The notes beneath the pieces are model-generated. The model did not search any database, was not told the DNA's origin, and saw only the letters and a program-made list of their open reading frames with translations. Positions 22,360 to 35,000 of a stretch of 64,000 bases of DNA are shown one piece after another. Numbering within the stretch: position 1 is the first letter of the stretch; every line of letters starts with the position of its first letter. Made by a program: the position numbers and the translations under genes. The stretch comes from Apium graveolens (lineage: Eukaryota; Streptophyta; Magnoliopsida; Apiales; Apiaceae): positions 62,001-126,000 of the forward strand of contig NW_027417471.1 of NCBI RefSeq assembly GCF_009905375.1. Reading direction: 5' to 3'.

Positions 22360-22523
22360 AAGTTAATGCACAACAGATGATGAATGAAGAGAATACTGAA
22401 CAGGAAAATCATGGAAATGGAAGCTCATCTCAAGCACCTGAATTTGACAGCACAAACTCAGGGGGAGAAGGAGAAGAAGGATCTACCAGTCATACCAATA
22501 ATGAAGAAAATGATGAAGGCACA
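22360..22523 (+). pseudogene. post-integrase acidic linker of Sirevirus A (third piece)
   Basis: After the right TSD copy, an acidic, Ser/Asn/Glu-rich stretch (MMNEENTEQENHGNG onward) matches the linker expected between integrase and reverse transcriptase in Sireviruses. It continues the 15126 end. It stops at 22523 where the LTR of E begins (TGTGGCGCC). The downstream RT of A is not in the window. Confidence 0.75.
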
Positions 22524-25500
22524 TGTGGCGCCCTCCAAACCCGGGTCAGAAGTTTGGGGGTCCACACACACATACCTTATATATAAACCTGTTTATAACA
22601 ATAATTAAGATAATAATACTAATATGCAGTGACTCTAATTACCAACATCCATGGATCGCAACAGGTTAAAGTATGTACACAAGCCACACACACACTTATA
22701 TTACAAACGTCCAAATTCCAACTATTCAAACTTACAACTGGATATTAAACATTCTTACAAACTTTTCAAACTTAAACTACCACAAAAGTATTTAGCTAGC
22801 TTATTCCTTTTAACCTAGAATCCTAGCTCGCACACTTGATTGTGGATCCTCGCTACCAACAGGTTCCTTCTTAACTGGAAAAAACATAAACAGAATCACA
22901 CAAATGAGCTTACTAGCTCAGCAAATCACATTGACAATACTGAGATTAAACAATGATCAAGTGAAATGATTTAAAGTATCAAGTTTATGGCTAAGCAATG
23001 ATTTAAAATTGGAAATTTAATTTTCATTTTTAAAAACCAAGGTTAGGCAGCTGATCAGTCACACACTAACCCGGAGCAAGGCACACAGCTCTTCTCTAAT
23101 TACTGGATCCAAGGCACACATTGGCCTAACTTGACCACCAATCTGGTTTGACCACAAATCTGGTCCACATTTTATAAAACAATCCAATTCTATAATAATA
23201 ACACAATAAACAATGCAAATCAATAAACAAAATCATAAGGTACTTCAAGAAAACAAAGTAAAGGAAGTGATTCAAAGACAAGCAAGGTACAACTCTAAGG
23301 ATTCTGAATCAGGGATAACAAGGTACTTAAATCAGAAGGATCAATATCTCTTTCAAGGATCAATAGGGTGATCAAGAAATAAGGTATCATTAAAAAGGGT
23401 TCGTAAAGGTAATTATAGGGTTCAATACAATTCATGGATTAACAAATAACTTGAACAGAAATGACAGGTTACAAAAGGGTTGAATCAGTAAGCTTATCAA
23501 TAACAATTTATCAAGATAAAAAATAGGGTATCTCAAATCATTAACAGTTCCATACTGTACATGGTATAAACAATAACCTCTCTATAACTATTCTCACAAG
23601 TAATGAGAGTTACTTGCCTGAATTCGCTTTCCTGAAGGTTGAACTACTGCCACCTAGTATACCCTTTCCTTTCCTAGCCTGAATGCCCTCACACTCCGAA
23701 TCTACAATAAAACCAAAATCTTAATCAGTTTCTCAACTCTCGTTCCTGGAACGATTACTCAATACGATAGCTCGATTATACCCTTGACTCGAATATACGA
23801 GTATAGCTTATACACATAAGCACATAGCACATCACACGTCATATACTTTACTCTTAACCTTTACACCTTTATATACTCGACAATTGACTTATAAACATCC
23901 TTATCTCAACTCAAAGTCAAATCATACTTTATATTAGTACACATAGCTCTTTATACTTGAAATTCTTATACGAATAAACAAATGACAAAACTTACAATAA
24001 CGACCCTAAAGTCATCTTTAAACCAACACGACAACCATAGTTAACACAAATCAATCATCCCCTTTCTTTTATACTTTAATTCGAACCAAACATATTAAAT
24101 CAAGCTAAATCTTACATACAATCCTTAACTAATCTTCATGATCCATTCAAGCACTTAAAATTAGAATTTGACCCTTTTAACTACTATAAACCATTCGGCC
24201 TTCCTATAAACATCCCCCAAATTCAAGCAAATTTTCATACCAAATCCATGTAACATATAATCGATCAAACATTCACTTAATCCGACTTAATATTTTCATA
24301 AAAACAACTATATCATTCGAATTTTCAAGAACAATCGACATGCATTTCAATTTTTGATCTCATACATAGCATGCAAGCATCTTTTCATGGTTTAATCCTA
24401 AATTCTAATGAATTCAAGCAAGAACAACACACCAATTTAATTCTTCTTTCTTTATCAATAAAATTCGAACCAAGGCAACTTATAATCTCATATTTATATT
24501 CGAATTTCTTCTTCCTAATCCCATTAAACACTCCATTCAACTTATCACTTCCAAACAATCATCAAACAATCATTTTTATCAACTATAATCAATTCCTTCT
24601 TAATAAACCAAAGCCCTATACGGCTTTTACATCAAATAAACACATGCATGGTCTAATTTAGCTTTAAATACATCTAGTCATTCAAATCAAATCATAATTT
24701 ATAGACTTAATCTTCAACAACTCATTCTTATCAAGCAATTATCAACTTAACTTTTAAAAATCAAAATCCTTTTTGAAATTCAATTAAACCAAGCATGCAA
24801 ACACAAAAATTCAAGTTTTATGGAATTAGAGTTCAGTTTTATCATCACAACTCACCACCGGTTCACCGGAGTTCATCACCGGTGGCGGTGGTTTCTCGGT
24901 GGTGCCTCATTTCGAGGTTTCCAACCTTGAGACCTCCGATTAATCCACACACAAGGCACATGCAAGACTCATTTAGCTTTAAGAATCATTTTTCAATCAT
25001 AAAATCACCTCCTTAAGCACATATGGAACATATATACATAGATATACACGCATCAAAGCATGAACACACACATACACACACATCGAGCTTGCATGCAAGT
25101 GGATATACACACATGCACACTCTAATACCTACTTATATGTGTTCATCAAGAGATTTCGAGAAAGATTGGTGAGATTTATCAAAGGAACAAGTAGTATACC
25201 AAGAGAGAAAAGAGAGCCGAGAGAGAGTAGCCGAGAGAGAGAGAGAGGAAGAAAGAGAGAAAAGAGAGAATGGTGTGCACGGGAGAAAGAAAGAAAAGGA
25301 AGGGGGAGGATGAGTTTATAAATAATAAGGATAAGGGCAATTTAGTACTTCTCTAATTCCCTTTTTAAATTAATTTTCCTTTCTCTTTTTACTCCCATAG
25401 AATATTGGTGGAATAATAAATATATCTCTCTCATAAAGTTGAAAATTATAGCGATTGACAATTTTAAAACGTAGATCTATAAATTAGCTTTCCAACCATT

Positions 25501-26199
25501 ACTCATAATAAGATTTTGAGCGTACAGTTGATTTTATATGATTTTCGCAAGTTCGCTTTAATAATAACATTTTTCCACATAAAAATCAATTTAAAATGCA
25601 ATGAACACCAAATAAATCCGTTCATCATTTTTAGAAAGTCTCTAGGACTATTTCGAAGATAACAGAACAATTCTCATGCCTTTATCTTACCCTGATGATT
25701 TTATAAAAATGCGCGAAGGTTAAATAAACCTTTATTTAAATCAAATAATTCCCTTAAATCCATAAAAATGTCAACATATCACGTAATCATGCATACAGAC
25801 AAGTAAGCACACATAAGAACACATCTCTACTCATGTCTGATCATATAAATTTATCCTTCTTTAATATTATTCATTTTTTACGCGTTCCGGGTCACGTTCT
25901 ACCTGACGGCCCGACGCTCAGCGTTTCGATTACGCTTCTCGATATCGACCGACACGTCACTAGGACGAAATACTTTACTTAAACATTTAATTTCATATAA
26001 TAACACATACTTCACATTTTAAATATCTTAACCCCTTTTTAGGACGAGTTTCGTTCTACCTGACGGCCCGACAACACAGCTTATCTCCTTAGCTGACTCT
26101 TTAAATTGGAACGCTTCTATTTAATCACACAATTATAATCACTTCACATAAATCTCACTTTATTCACTTAATTATATTGCAAAATTCTCAATCGTCACA
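22524..26199 (-). repeat. 3' LTR of E (left copy)
   Basis: 3676 bp. Minus-strand start TGTGACGATTGAG at 26199, end GGGCGCCACA at 22524. Bases 23245-26199 are closely similar to 33131-36126 apart from small indels (one of about 38 bp near 26120). Bases 22524-23244 show no similarity to the right LTR. A (GA)n-rich tract and a TATA box are near 25200-25322. No ORF of note. Confidence 0.85.
25315..25322 (-). promoter_or_regulatory. TATA box and GA/CT tract in the left LTR of E
   Basis: TTTATAAA, followed on the minus strand by a pyrimidine-rich tract that includes the purine-rich plus-strand stretch 25205-25300. The right LTR has the same arrangement at 35198-35205. This places the transcription start about 0.9 kb into the LTR, so most of the LTR would be transcribed. 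Confidence 0.55.
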
Positions 26200-26212
26200 A
26201 TCTACCCTCCTT
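26200..26212 (-). other. polypurine tract of E
   Basis: Minus-strand AAGGAGGGTAGAT immediately precedes the 3' LTR start, the normal place for plus-strand priming. Confidence 0.75.
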
Positions 26213-26239
26213 AAAAGGATTCTGTCCCCAGAATTTAGT

Positions 26240-29200
26240 CTAAGCGAATAGATGGGGATACTTTTCTTTCATTTGAATTTTTAATTCCCAAGTCGATTCT
26301 TCTACTAATGGATTTCTCCACAACACTCTTACTAGAGGTACAACTTTATTTCTAAGCGTCCTCTCCTTTCGGTCCAAAATTCAAACTGGCTGTTCCACAT
26401 AAGACTAATCTGGTTGGATTTCTGCTGGTTCTAATTCGATCACATGGCTCGCATCCGCATTATACTTCTTTAGAAGAGATACATGAAATACATTGTGCAG
26501 ATGTTGCATTTGCGGAGGTAGCGCCAATTCATATGCCACCTTCCTAACTCGTCGCAGTACTTCAAACGGTCCAATATACCTAGGACTCAACTTCCCTTTC
26601 TTTTCGAATCGGGTTATACCCTTCCAAGGAGATATCTTTAACAAGACTTTGTCTCCAGATTCGAATTGCACGTCTTTTCGTTCTTGATTTGCGTACTCTG
26701 CTTGTCGATCTTGAGCTGCAAATAATCTTTTCCGAATCATTTCTACTTTTTCCTTCGTCTGTTGAACCAGCTCTGGGCCAATTAATTTGCGCTCACCAAC
26801 CTCGTCCCAATATGTAGGGGACCTACATTTTCTTCCATACAACGCTTCATAAGGCGACATGCCAATACTCGCGTGATAACTGTTGTTGTAGGAAAACTCA
26901 ATTAACGGCAAATGATCGTCCCAATTTCCTTTGAAATATATTGCACAGGTTCACAACATATCTTCAATTGTCTGAATTGTCCTTTCACTTTGTCCATCTG
27001 TCTGTGGATGATATGTCGTACTCATTTTCAGCTTAGTTCCCAAATGATCATGGAATTGTCTCCAAAATCTCGAGTTGAACCTTGGATTTCTATCAGATAC
27101 AATAGATACAGGAACTCCGTGATGCATCATAATCTCATCCAAATATAATTTGACCAACTTTTCCAACGAAAACCTTTCATTTATCGGCAAGAAATGTGCT
27201 GACTTTGTCAACCGATCGATTACCATCCAAATCGCATCATGATTAGACTTGGTTTTAGGTAACCCCACCATGAAATCCATCGCAATATGTTCCCATTTCC
27301 ATTCTGGTATATCCCGAGGTTGAAGCAATCCGCTTGGCTTCTGATGTTCCACTTTGACTCTTTGACACGTATAACACTTACTTATCCATTCCGCAATTTC
27401 CTTTTTCATGTTTGGCCACCAATAACTCTCTTTTAAATCCTGGTACATTTCCGTACTTCCAGGGTGAATTGAAAATCTCGAGTTATGTGCTTCTTGCAAA
27501 ATCTCATGCTTTAGCTCTACAACATTAGGTATCCAAATACGTGAGTTAACACGGTATATTCCTTTTCCATCCTTTTGAGCTTTAATTTCTTCTCCTGTCA
27601 ACTTATCCTTTTCGCGATTCATCACTTGCTCTTGACAGCATCGAATCTTTTCCAATATTTCAGGCTGGAATGACATCGCATATATAGCTTCACCTCCAAA
27701 TTCTGGAGTCTGCACTTCTATTTCCATCTTTTCAAAATCCTTGATCAATTCTTCCGACGTCGTTAGCATATTCAACTTTTCCTTGCGACTTAGAGCGTCT
27801 GCTACCACGTTTGCCTTTCCAGGATGATAGTTAATCACACAATCATAATCTTTGATCAATTTTAACCACCTACTTTGTCTCATATTCAATTCCTTTTGTG
27901 TGAATATATATTTTAAACTCTTATGATCTGTATAAATCTCACACTTTTCCCCGTATAAATAATGCCTCCAAATCTTAAGGGCAAACACAATTGCTGCCAA
28001 TTCCAAATCATGCGTTGGATACTTTTGCTCGTGTGGCTTGAGTTTCCTTGACGCATATGCTATTACCTTCCCATGTTGCATTAACACACATCCAAGTCCT
28101 TTATATGAAGCATCACTGAATATCACAAATTCCCCTTTTTCATCTGGTAACACCAACACTGGGGCGGTTACCAGCCTCTTCTTTAACTCTTGGAAACTTT
28201 CCTTGCACTTTTCCGTCCATACAAACTTCTCGTTCTTTCTTGTCAATTTCATTAATGGGATAACAATCTTAGAGAAATCGTGCACAAATCTCCTGTAGTA
28301 TCTGGCTAATCCCAGAAAACTTCTGACTTTCGTAGGAGTCTTGGGTCTTTCCCAATTCATTACAGCTTCTATCTTGGCTGGGTCCACTTTGATTCCTTCT
28401 TTATTAACTACTTGACCAAGAAATTGCACTTCCTTTATCCAAAATTCACACTTCGAAAACTTAGCGTATAGCTTCTCTTTCCTCAGAGTTTCCAAAGAAA
28501 TCCTCAAATGCTCCTTATGATCTTTTTCCGTCTTAGAGTAAATCAGTATGTCGTCAATAAACATAATAATGAATTTATCCAAATATTGCTTGAACACTCT
28601 GTTCATAAGATCCATAAATGCGGCTGGCGCATTCATCAAACCAAATGCCATTACCAAAAACTCATAGTGCCCATATCTCGTTCGAAACGCTGTCTTGGGT
28701 ATGTCTTCCGCTTTAATCTTTAGTTGATGATTCCCAGATCTAAAATCAATCTTGGAGAAACATGAAGCTCCTTTTAACTGATCAAACAAGTCATCAATTC
28801 GCGGTAGAGGGTACTTATTCTTAATCGTCAACTTATTTAATTCGCGATAATCAATGCACAACCTCATACTTCCATCCTTTTTCTTTACAAACAACACCGG
28901 TGCGCCCCACGGGGATACACTCGGCCGAATTACTCCTTTATCCAACAATTCTTGCAACTGAGCGCCCAATTCCTTCATCTCGACTGGCGCCATACGATAG
29001 GGAGCTTTCGATACTGGTTCCGTTCCAGGAGCCAAATCAATCGTAAACTCGATCTTTCTATCTGGAGGTAGTCCAGGCAATTCATTAGGAAATACATCCA
29101 GAAAATCTCTTACTATTAGAATATCCTCGATCCTTACGGGCTCTTGCTCTACATCCATAACATGAGCCAAATAAACTCCGCGTCCTTGACATATTAATCT

Positions 29201-29715
29201 CCTCGTCTCGATAGCCGTTAAGGATTTCTTCTCTTGCCTCTTTCCTTTTAATATCACTTCCTCACCATCCTTGGTTCTTAACTTCACCTTCTTAATTTTA
29301 CATTCTATTTGCACCTCATGGTTTGACAACCAATCCATTCCTAGTATAACTTCAAATTCTCCTAACTTAAAGGGAATTAAGTCAGCAGAAAAGTGTCGTC
29401 CTTCTATAGCCACATCACAATCGGGACAAACTTTGGTAACAATAACTTTCTCTTGATCTGCTACCTCTATAATCAAATTAGGTTTCAGAGGGTACGCAAC
29501 ACAATTTAACTTATCAAGAATACTTTCAGAGATAAAAGATCTAGTTGCTCCAGAATCCATCAATACTTTTACTTCTACTGAGTTAATAACAAGCATACCT
29601 GCTACCACGTCCACATCTTGCACCGCATCTTTCATTGTCATATTAAAGGTTCTAGCTCTGGGTTGAGCTGATGGTGCTGGGAGAGATGGCGGTCCAACAA
29701 TCCTAAGAACATTGG
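26240..29715 (-). pseudogene. pol of E (protease, RT, RNase H, integrase, chromodomain)
   Basis: Downstream of the zinc knuckles. Protease DSGAT with Asp at about 29557; the RT catalytic FIDD at about 28561; RNase H with SDASYKGLG and YTDHKSLKY; integrase with HPGS and CYTC zinc ligands and an intact catalytic triad ([23 protein letters not shown]). The frame is open for 1075 codons from 30178 to a TGA at 26948-26950 just after integrase TIEDML. The frame then continues (26405-26911) to a TAG and another stop. The last block to 26240 reads like a chromodomain (ILDRKERTLRNKVV, VLWRNPLVEESTWE). Three stops in the C-terminal third are the only visible lesions, so this is the best-preserved Gypsy pol here. 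Confidence 0.92.
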
Positions 29716-30749
29716 CCTTCTGAACAGGCTCTTTACAATTCCTGGCCATATGACCCACCTTTTCGCACTTGAAATAAGCCAAGTCAGGCTTCCTTGCTCC
29801 ACTTGGGCATTCTGAAGAATAATTCCCTTTCTGGTTGCACTTGAAACATGTCACATCCAACCTATTACACCTTCCCGGGTGTCTCTTTCCATAATTCCTG
29901 CATTCTTGAATCTGAGGTCTGTTATCCTTCCCCGGCTGTCCTGCTTTCTGGAAACGGTTCTTCTGAGCTCCATTACCGGGTTTAAACTTCTGAAACTTTT
30001 GGTTCTGACCTCCACCATTCTTTCCAAACTTTCCTCTAAACTTTGAACTCCCTTGCTCTTGCTCCGAGCTTTCAAATTTCCTTTTTCTCCCTTCATTTTC
30101 TCTCCTCGCAGCTTCACGCTCACCTTCCATTATCATTGCCTTCTGTACCAAGGCAACATAATTCTTGATCTCCAACAACGCTACTTGACTCCTAATCCAT
30201 GGCTTAAGTCCCTATTGGAACCTCTTAGCCTTCTTTGCCTTTGTGTTCACATACTCAGGTACGAATCTAGACAGCTCCGAAAATTTCACTTCATACTCCG
30301 CTACCGACATATCCTCTTGCCTAAGGTCCAGAAATTTCATCTCCAACTGATCTTGCATATAGCTCGACAAATACTTCTCCAGAAACATCTCAGTGAACTT
30401 CTCCCATGTTAAGTCCTTACCTTCCAACAATGCCTTCGAAAATTCCCACCAGAAACTTGCTTCATCTTTAAGGTAATACCTTGCATACTGAGCTTTCTTG
30501 TCGTCTTTAACTTCTGCTAACTCAAAAGCTTTTTCCATTTCTCTTAACCATGACTGAGCTTTAATCGGGTCTGGAAAACCTAAGAATTCCGGGGGAATGG
30601 ACAGATTGAAAATGTTTGAAGTTTCCAACTTTAGGGGCCATAGGTTGTTGCAAAAGCTGAGCAAGTCTGCTCATCATGGTGGTTTCTGGGTTTACTTCTG
30701 GGTCTTGGGTTGGAATTTCTTCTTCTTGGTGATCTGGTGAGTTGGCCAT
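29716..30749 (-). pseudogene. gag of E
   Basis: ATG at 30749 (MANSPDHQEEE). A frameshift near 30590, in a run of C, separates it from the capsid body (SWLREMEKAFE, KFSELSRFVPEY), and an in-frame TAG lies at 30209-30211. Three Cys-rich knuckles follow (about 29900, 29840 and 29770). Each lacks one ligand: [26 protein letters not shown] and [14 protein letters not shown]. Tyr stands for Cys or His, which points to point decay after insertion or in the parental copy. Confidence 0.88.
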
Positions 30750-31265
30750 TTCTTACAAACCTGATTGAGCAATTATTTAGCAATACGATAGCGTGGCATA
30801 TATAACAACATTTTACTATAAAATATCTTTAGTGGGTTTTAAGCTTTACCCAATTTTGCACTCCTATTACTACATAATTCTCATATCAGTGTTGTTTTAT
30901 CATGGCACATGATAGGGTATTACGAATTTTAAACATGGTTGTACGGAAACATGATATTTAGAACAGTTTATGAAATGTTTAGGGTGCACAATGGAAAATA
31001 AGATAATAGATTTATTTAAACAAAGGGTACATAAAGAAAAGTCTGGCTATCACAAATTCTGAAATAAGGTACAATAATATAGCAGGGTTAAACAGAGGAA
31101 AAACTGGAAAATATCCCCATATCTACCCTAACTTCTAACAACTACTGCTACAATGATCCGAAATACAACATAATAAATGAAAAAGGGATCCCGACATTTG
31201 ACCAAGTATCCCAAAGCCTATTGACGATGAAAAACCACAACTACGGGCTTAACCAACAGTCCCGT
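30750..31265 (-). other. AT-rich spacer between accessory ORF and gag of E
   Basis: About 0.5 kb with no ORF. On the minus strand it ends with a T-rich stretch and a CAG shortly before the gag ATG, which resembles a splice acceptor. Whether it is an intron cannot be told from sequence alone. Confidence 0.4.
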
Positions 31266-31784
31266 CTAGTCATCCAGAATCTCTCTCAACACAACCAACA
31301 TCCAGCGAATAATCTTATATAGCCTCCGGGCCTCCGCATCTGCATCACTAGTGGATGGTCCCTCATCCAATCTCCTCCGGGCAACCTGTTCCACCAACTG
31401 AATCCTAGCTCTCAACTCCTCCATCACTACTAAGGTCTTCTGCCTAGAGTCTCAAATCAACCTATCCACCAAAGCTCCCAACTCAGGAATATGGGAGTAA
31501 ACAAAGTCTCGGTCCTGGGCTAACTTGCCACCAACACTAACAGGTACAGTCTTAGGCATCTCAGACTCTGGCTCAGGGGCAGGGGTCTCTGAATCTGCCC
31601 TCAAGGGTGAAATCTGCATAGGGATCTCACTACTCTCAGAAGGTTCCTCCTCTGGGTCTGAACTAACATACACAAGCTCCTCTCGAGAGGGTGGAATGGG
31701 GTCCACTGGGGTACCGGTCAAACTAATCTCTGAATCTGAGTCACTACCACTACTGGGATCCTGAGAGAAAACACAAAACAGCAA
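31266..31784 (-). pseudogene. accessory ORF upstream of gag in E
   Basis: An open frame on the minus strand with composition unlike the leader around it. It begins with an acidic Ser-rich part (SSGSDSDSE, YVSSDPEEEPSESSE), then a Pro/Glu part, then a predicted helical region (LRARIQLVEQVARRRL, ARRLYKIIRWML). It stops at 31266-31268. One internal TGA at 31449-31451 interrupts it. There is no ATG at the open end; a TTTCTCTCAG just before GATCCC resembles a 3' splice site. I recall similar short ORFs before gag in other plant chromoviruses but cannot check. Function unknown; it lies where an RNA-binding or regulatory protein could be made from the genomic RNA. Confidence 0.55.
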
Positions 31785-31990
31785 CCAAGAAACAAAGTTA
31801 CGGTTAAATAAAGCTTCCAGCTAACTCACACCCCAACTCTAGTTTCCACTTCACTATTACACACTTTCCTTAAACTATACCTAATAGTCTAACTCAACTT
31901 TATATGAGTCGAACTCTCTCGCGATATGCATATATATACCCAAAATACCCTTTTTTTATTCCTAACTTGTCTCAGGGACTAGATCCTGTA

Positions 31991-32002
31991 GCTCTGATAC
32001 CA
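31991..32002 (-). other. primer-binding site of E
   Basis: Minus-strand TGGTATCAGAGC, a full match to the initiator-Met tRNA complement, a few bases after the 5' LTR end. Confidence 0.9.
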
Positions 32003-32005
32003 ACT

Positions 32006-35000
32006 TGTGACACCCTCAATCTCGGGGTTAGGAAATGAGGACCCACACACCTTTAATCTAATAATTAAATAAGCATAAACCCCGATTAACTACTAACAGG
32101 ATCAAACAGGATAAAGTATGAGACAAGATTACAACTACCAATCATAAAATATAACTTACAACCCCAAAATAATATTAAATAAACATAATCGATTCCGGCT
32201 TGGAACCGACAGATAACCCATTGTATCTTTACAATTCTCTGGCTAAGCGATTGCTCACTCAGAAATACCACTACCTGCTCTGGCAACCGGAAGTCCTCAA
32301 CACGATAGGGACCACCAGGTACGCTCTTACGAGCAGTGCGCCTAAGCCTGGCCATCTTCTTGCTTAACTGCCATGGTTAGATTAAAATAAAACATATGAG
32401 TCTAAAACTCAACAAGTAACTATAAAGCAGTTCTATGATATGAAATCCATAATATACTTTACCAATCTCAGGGCATTCTACTTTATTTGTTCTAGGTGGC
32501 AGATTTCCATCTTTTAGGTTAAGGAAGGGTTATGAAGGAAAAAAATATGGGGCTTTCAAGGAACAAGGCTCAAAGCAGGGTGAAAGCCGACATTCATCAC
32601 AAATCATTAAAGGATCAGAACAGATCTTTCAGAAAGGAAAGCAACAGTATTTCACTATATGAAACCAATTATATGATCAACAGATTAAGATCAGGGTTCA
32701 CGAGCTTTAAGCTTCACAATATCACAATCAACTCTTTTCAAAGCGATTAAACCATTTTTCATTTTCAAGAATCAATTACTGAACAGGATGTTTCAGTTCC
32801 ATTTTAAATAATCAATATAGAACCCTTGATTGGATCACTTTATCTTTCCATTTCATTATAATACGGGTGATCAGCCCGTACCGACCTCCATCCGGTCTTT
32901 AAGGTACCAATCGGCATAATTTTAGCCTTAAATTGGACTAGCCCCGCTAGCCTCTTACCTTGACTAGACTAGTCCCACTAGCCTCTTACGTCCTAATCCA
33001 ATCCATCAGGAATTCGTTTGGAAAACCTTGAGTTGGAAAAAGTAGGTTTTTTCTAAATTCATTTTATCATTACCAAGAATATTAAATCATTCAGACTCTT
33101 TCGAGTTGAAACTCATTTTTTAGTCAAATTTCAAGAAAACAAAGTTAAGGAAGTGATTCAAAGACAAGCAAGGAACAACTCTAAGGATTCTGAATCAGGG
33201 ATAACAAGGTACTTAAATCAGAAGGATCAATATTCGTTTCAAGGATCCATAGGGTGATCAAGAAATAAGGTATCATTAAAAAGGGTTCGTAAAGGTAATA
33301 ATAGGGTTCAATACAATTCATGGCTTAACAAATAACTTGAACAGAAAGGACAGGTTACCAAAGGGTTGAATCAGTAAGCTTATCAATAACAGTTTATCAA
33401 GATCAAAAACAGGGTATCTCAAATCATTAACAGTTCCATACTCTACATGGCATGAACAATAACCTCTCTATAACTATTCTCACAAGTAATGAGAGTTACT
33501 TGCCTGAATTCGCTTTCCTGAAGGTTGAACTACTGCCACCTAGTATACCCTTTCCTTTCCTAGCCTGAATGCCCTCACGCTCCGAATCAACAATAAAACC
33601 AAAATCTTAATCAGTTTCTCAACTCTCGTTCCCGGAATGATTATTCAATACGATAGCTCGATTATAACCTTGACTCGAATATACGAGTATAGCTTATACA
33701 CATAAGCACATAGCACATCACACGTCATATACTTTACTCTTAACCTTTACACCTTTATATACTAGAAATTTGACTTATAAACATCCTTATCTCAACTCGA
33801 AGTCAAATCATACTTTATATTAGTACACATAGCTCTTTCTACTTGAAATTCTTATACGAATAAACAAACGACAAAACTTACAATAACGACCCTAAAGTCA
33901 TCTTTAAACCAACACGACAACTATAGTTAACACAAATCAATCATCCCCTTTCTTTTATACTTTAATTCGACCCAAACATAGCAAATCAAGCAAAATCTTA
34001 CATAAAATCCTTAACTAATCTTCATGATCCATTCAAGCACTTAAATTAGAATTTGACCCTTTTAACTACTATAAATCATTCGGCCTTCCTAAAAACATCT
34101 CACAAATTTAAGCAAATTTTCATACCAAATCCATGTAACATATAATTGATCAAACATTCACTTAATCCGACTTAATATTCTCATAAAAACAACTATATTA
34201 TTTGAATTTTCAAGAACAATCGACATGCATTTCAATTTTTAATCTCATACATAGCATGCAAGCATCGTTCCATGGTTTAATCCTAAATTCTAATGAATTC
34301 AAGCAAGAACAACACACCAATTTAATTCTTCTTTCTTTATCAATAAAATTCGAACCAAGGCAACTTATAATCTCATATTTATATTCGAATTTCTTCTTCT
34401 TAATCCCATTAAACACTCCATTCAATTTATCACTTCCAAACAATCATCACACAATCATATTTATCAACTATAATTAATTCCTTCTTAATAAACCAAAGCC
34501 TTATGCGGCTTTTACATCAAATAAACACATGCATGGTCTAATTTAGCTTTAAATACATCTAGTCATTCAAATCAAATCATAATTTATAGACTTAATATTC
34601 AACAACTCATTCTTATCAAGCAATTATCAACTTAACTTTTGAAAATCAAAATCCTTTTTGAAATTCAAACAAACCAAGCATGCAAACACCAAAAATCAAG
34701 TTTTGTGGAATTAGAGTTCAGTTTTAACATCACAACTCACCACCGGTTCACCGGATTTTATCACCAGTGGTGGTGGTTTCTCGGTGGTGCCTCATTTCGA
34801 GGTTTTCAACCTTGAGACCTCCGATTAATGCACACATAAGGCACATGCAAGACTCATTTAGCTTTAAGAATCATTTTTCAATCATAAAATCACCTCCCTA
34901 AGCATATATTGGAACATATATACATACATATACACGCATCAAAGCATGAACACACACACACACATCGAGCTTGCATGCAAGTGGATATACACACATGCAC

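Larger units (their letters stand above)
2055..22523 (+). mobile_element. Sirevirus-type Copia element A, three pieces
   Basis: A degraded Copia element reading left to right. Pieces: 5' LTR, gag and protease (about 2055-6523), integrase (14372-15126) and the acidic linker after integrase (22360-22523). Element B splits it inside the integrase N-terminus and solo LTR C splits it after the integrase C-terminus. At both breaks the reading continues codon to codon once the insert and one TSD copy are removed. Reverse transcriptase, RNase H and the 3' LTR are absent: right of 22523 every element lies on the other strand. Lineage is inferred from the long gag with coiled coil, the CysXXCys-type knuckle, the phrase DSGCSRHMTG and the LTR end with TTCAACCCCCC. 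The 5' boundary is approximate. Confidence 0.8.

Noticed and set aside
25139..25321. Arg/Glu/Lys-rich ORF
   Set aside because: A translation of the GA-rich leader tract of the E LTR and on the opposite strand to the element.
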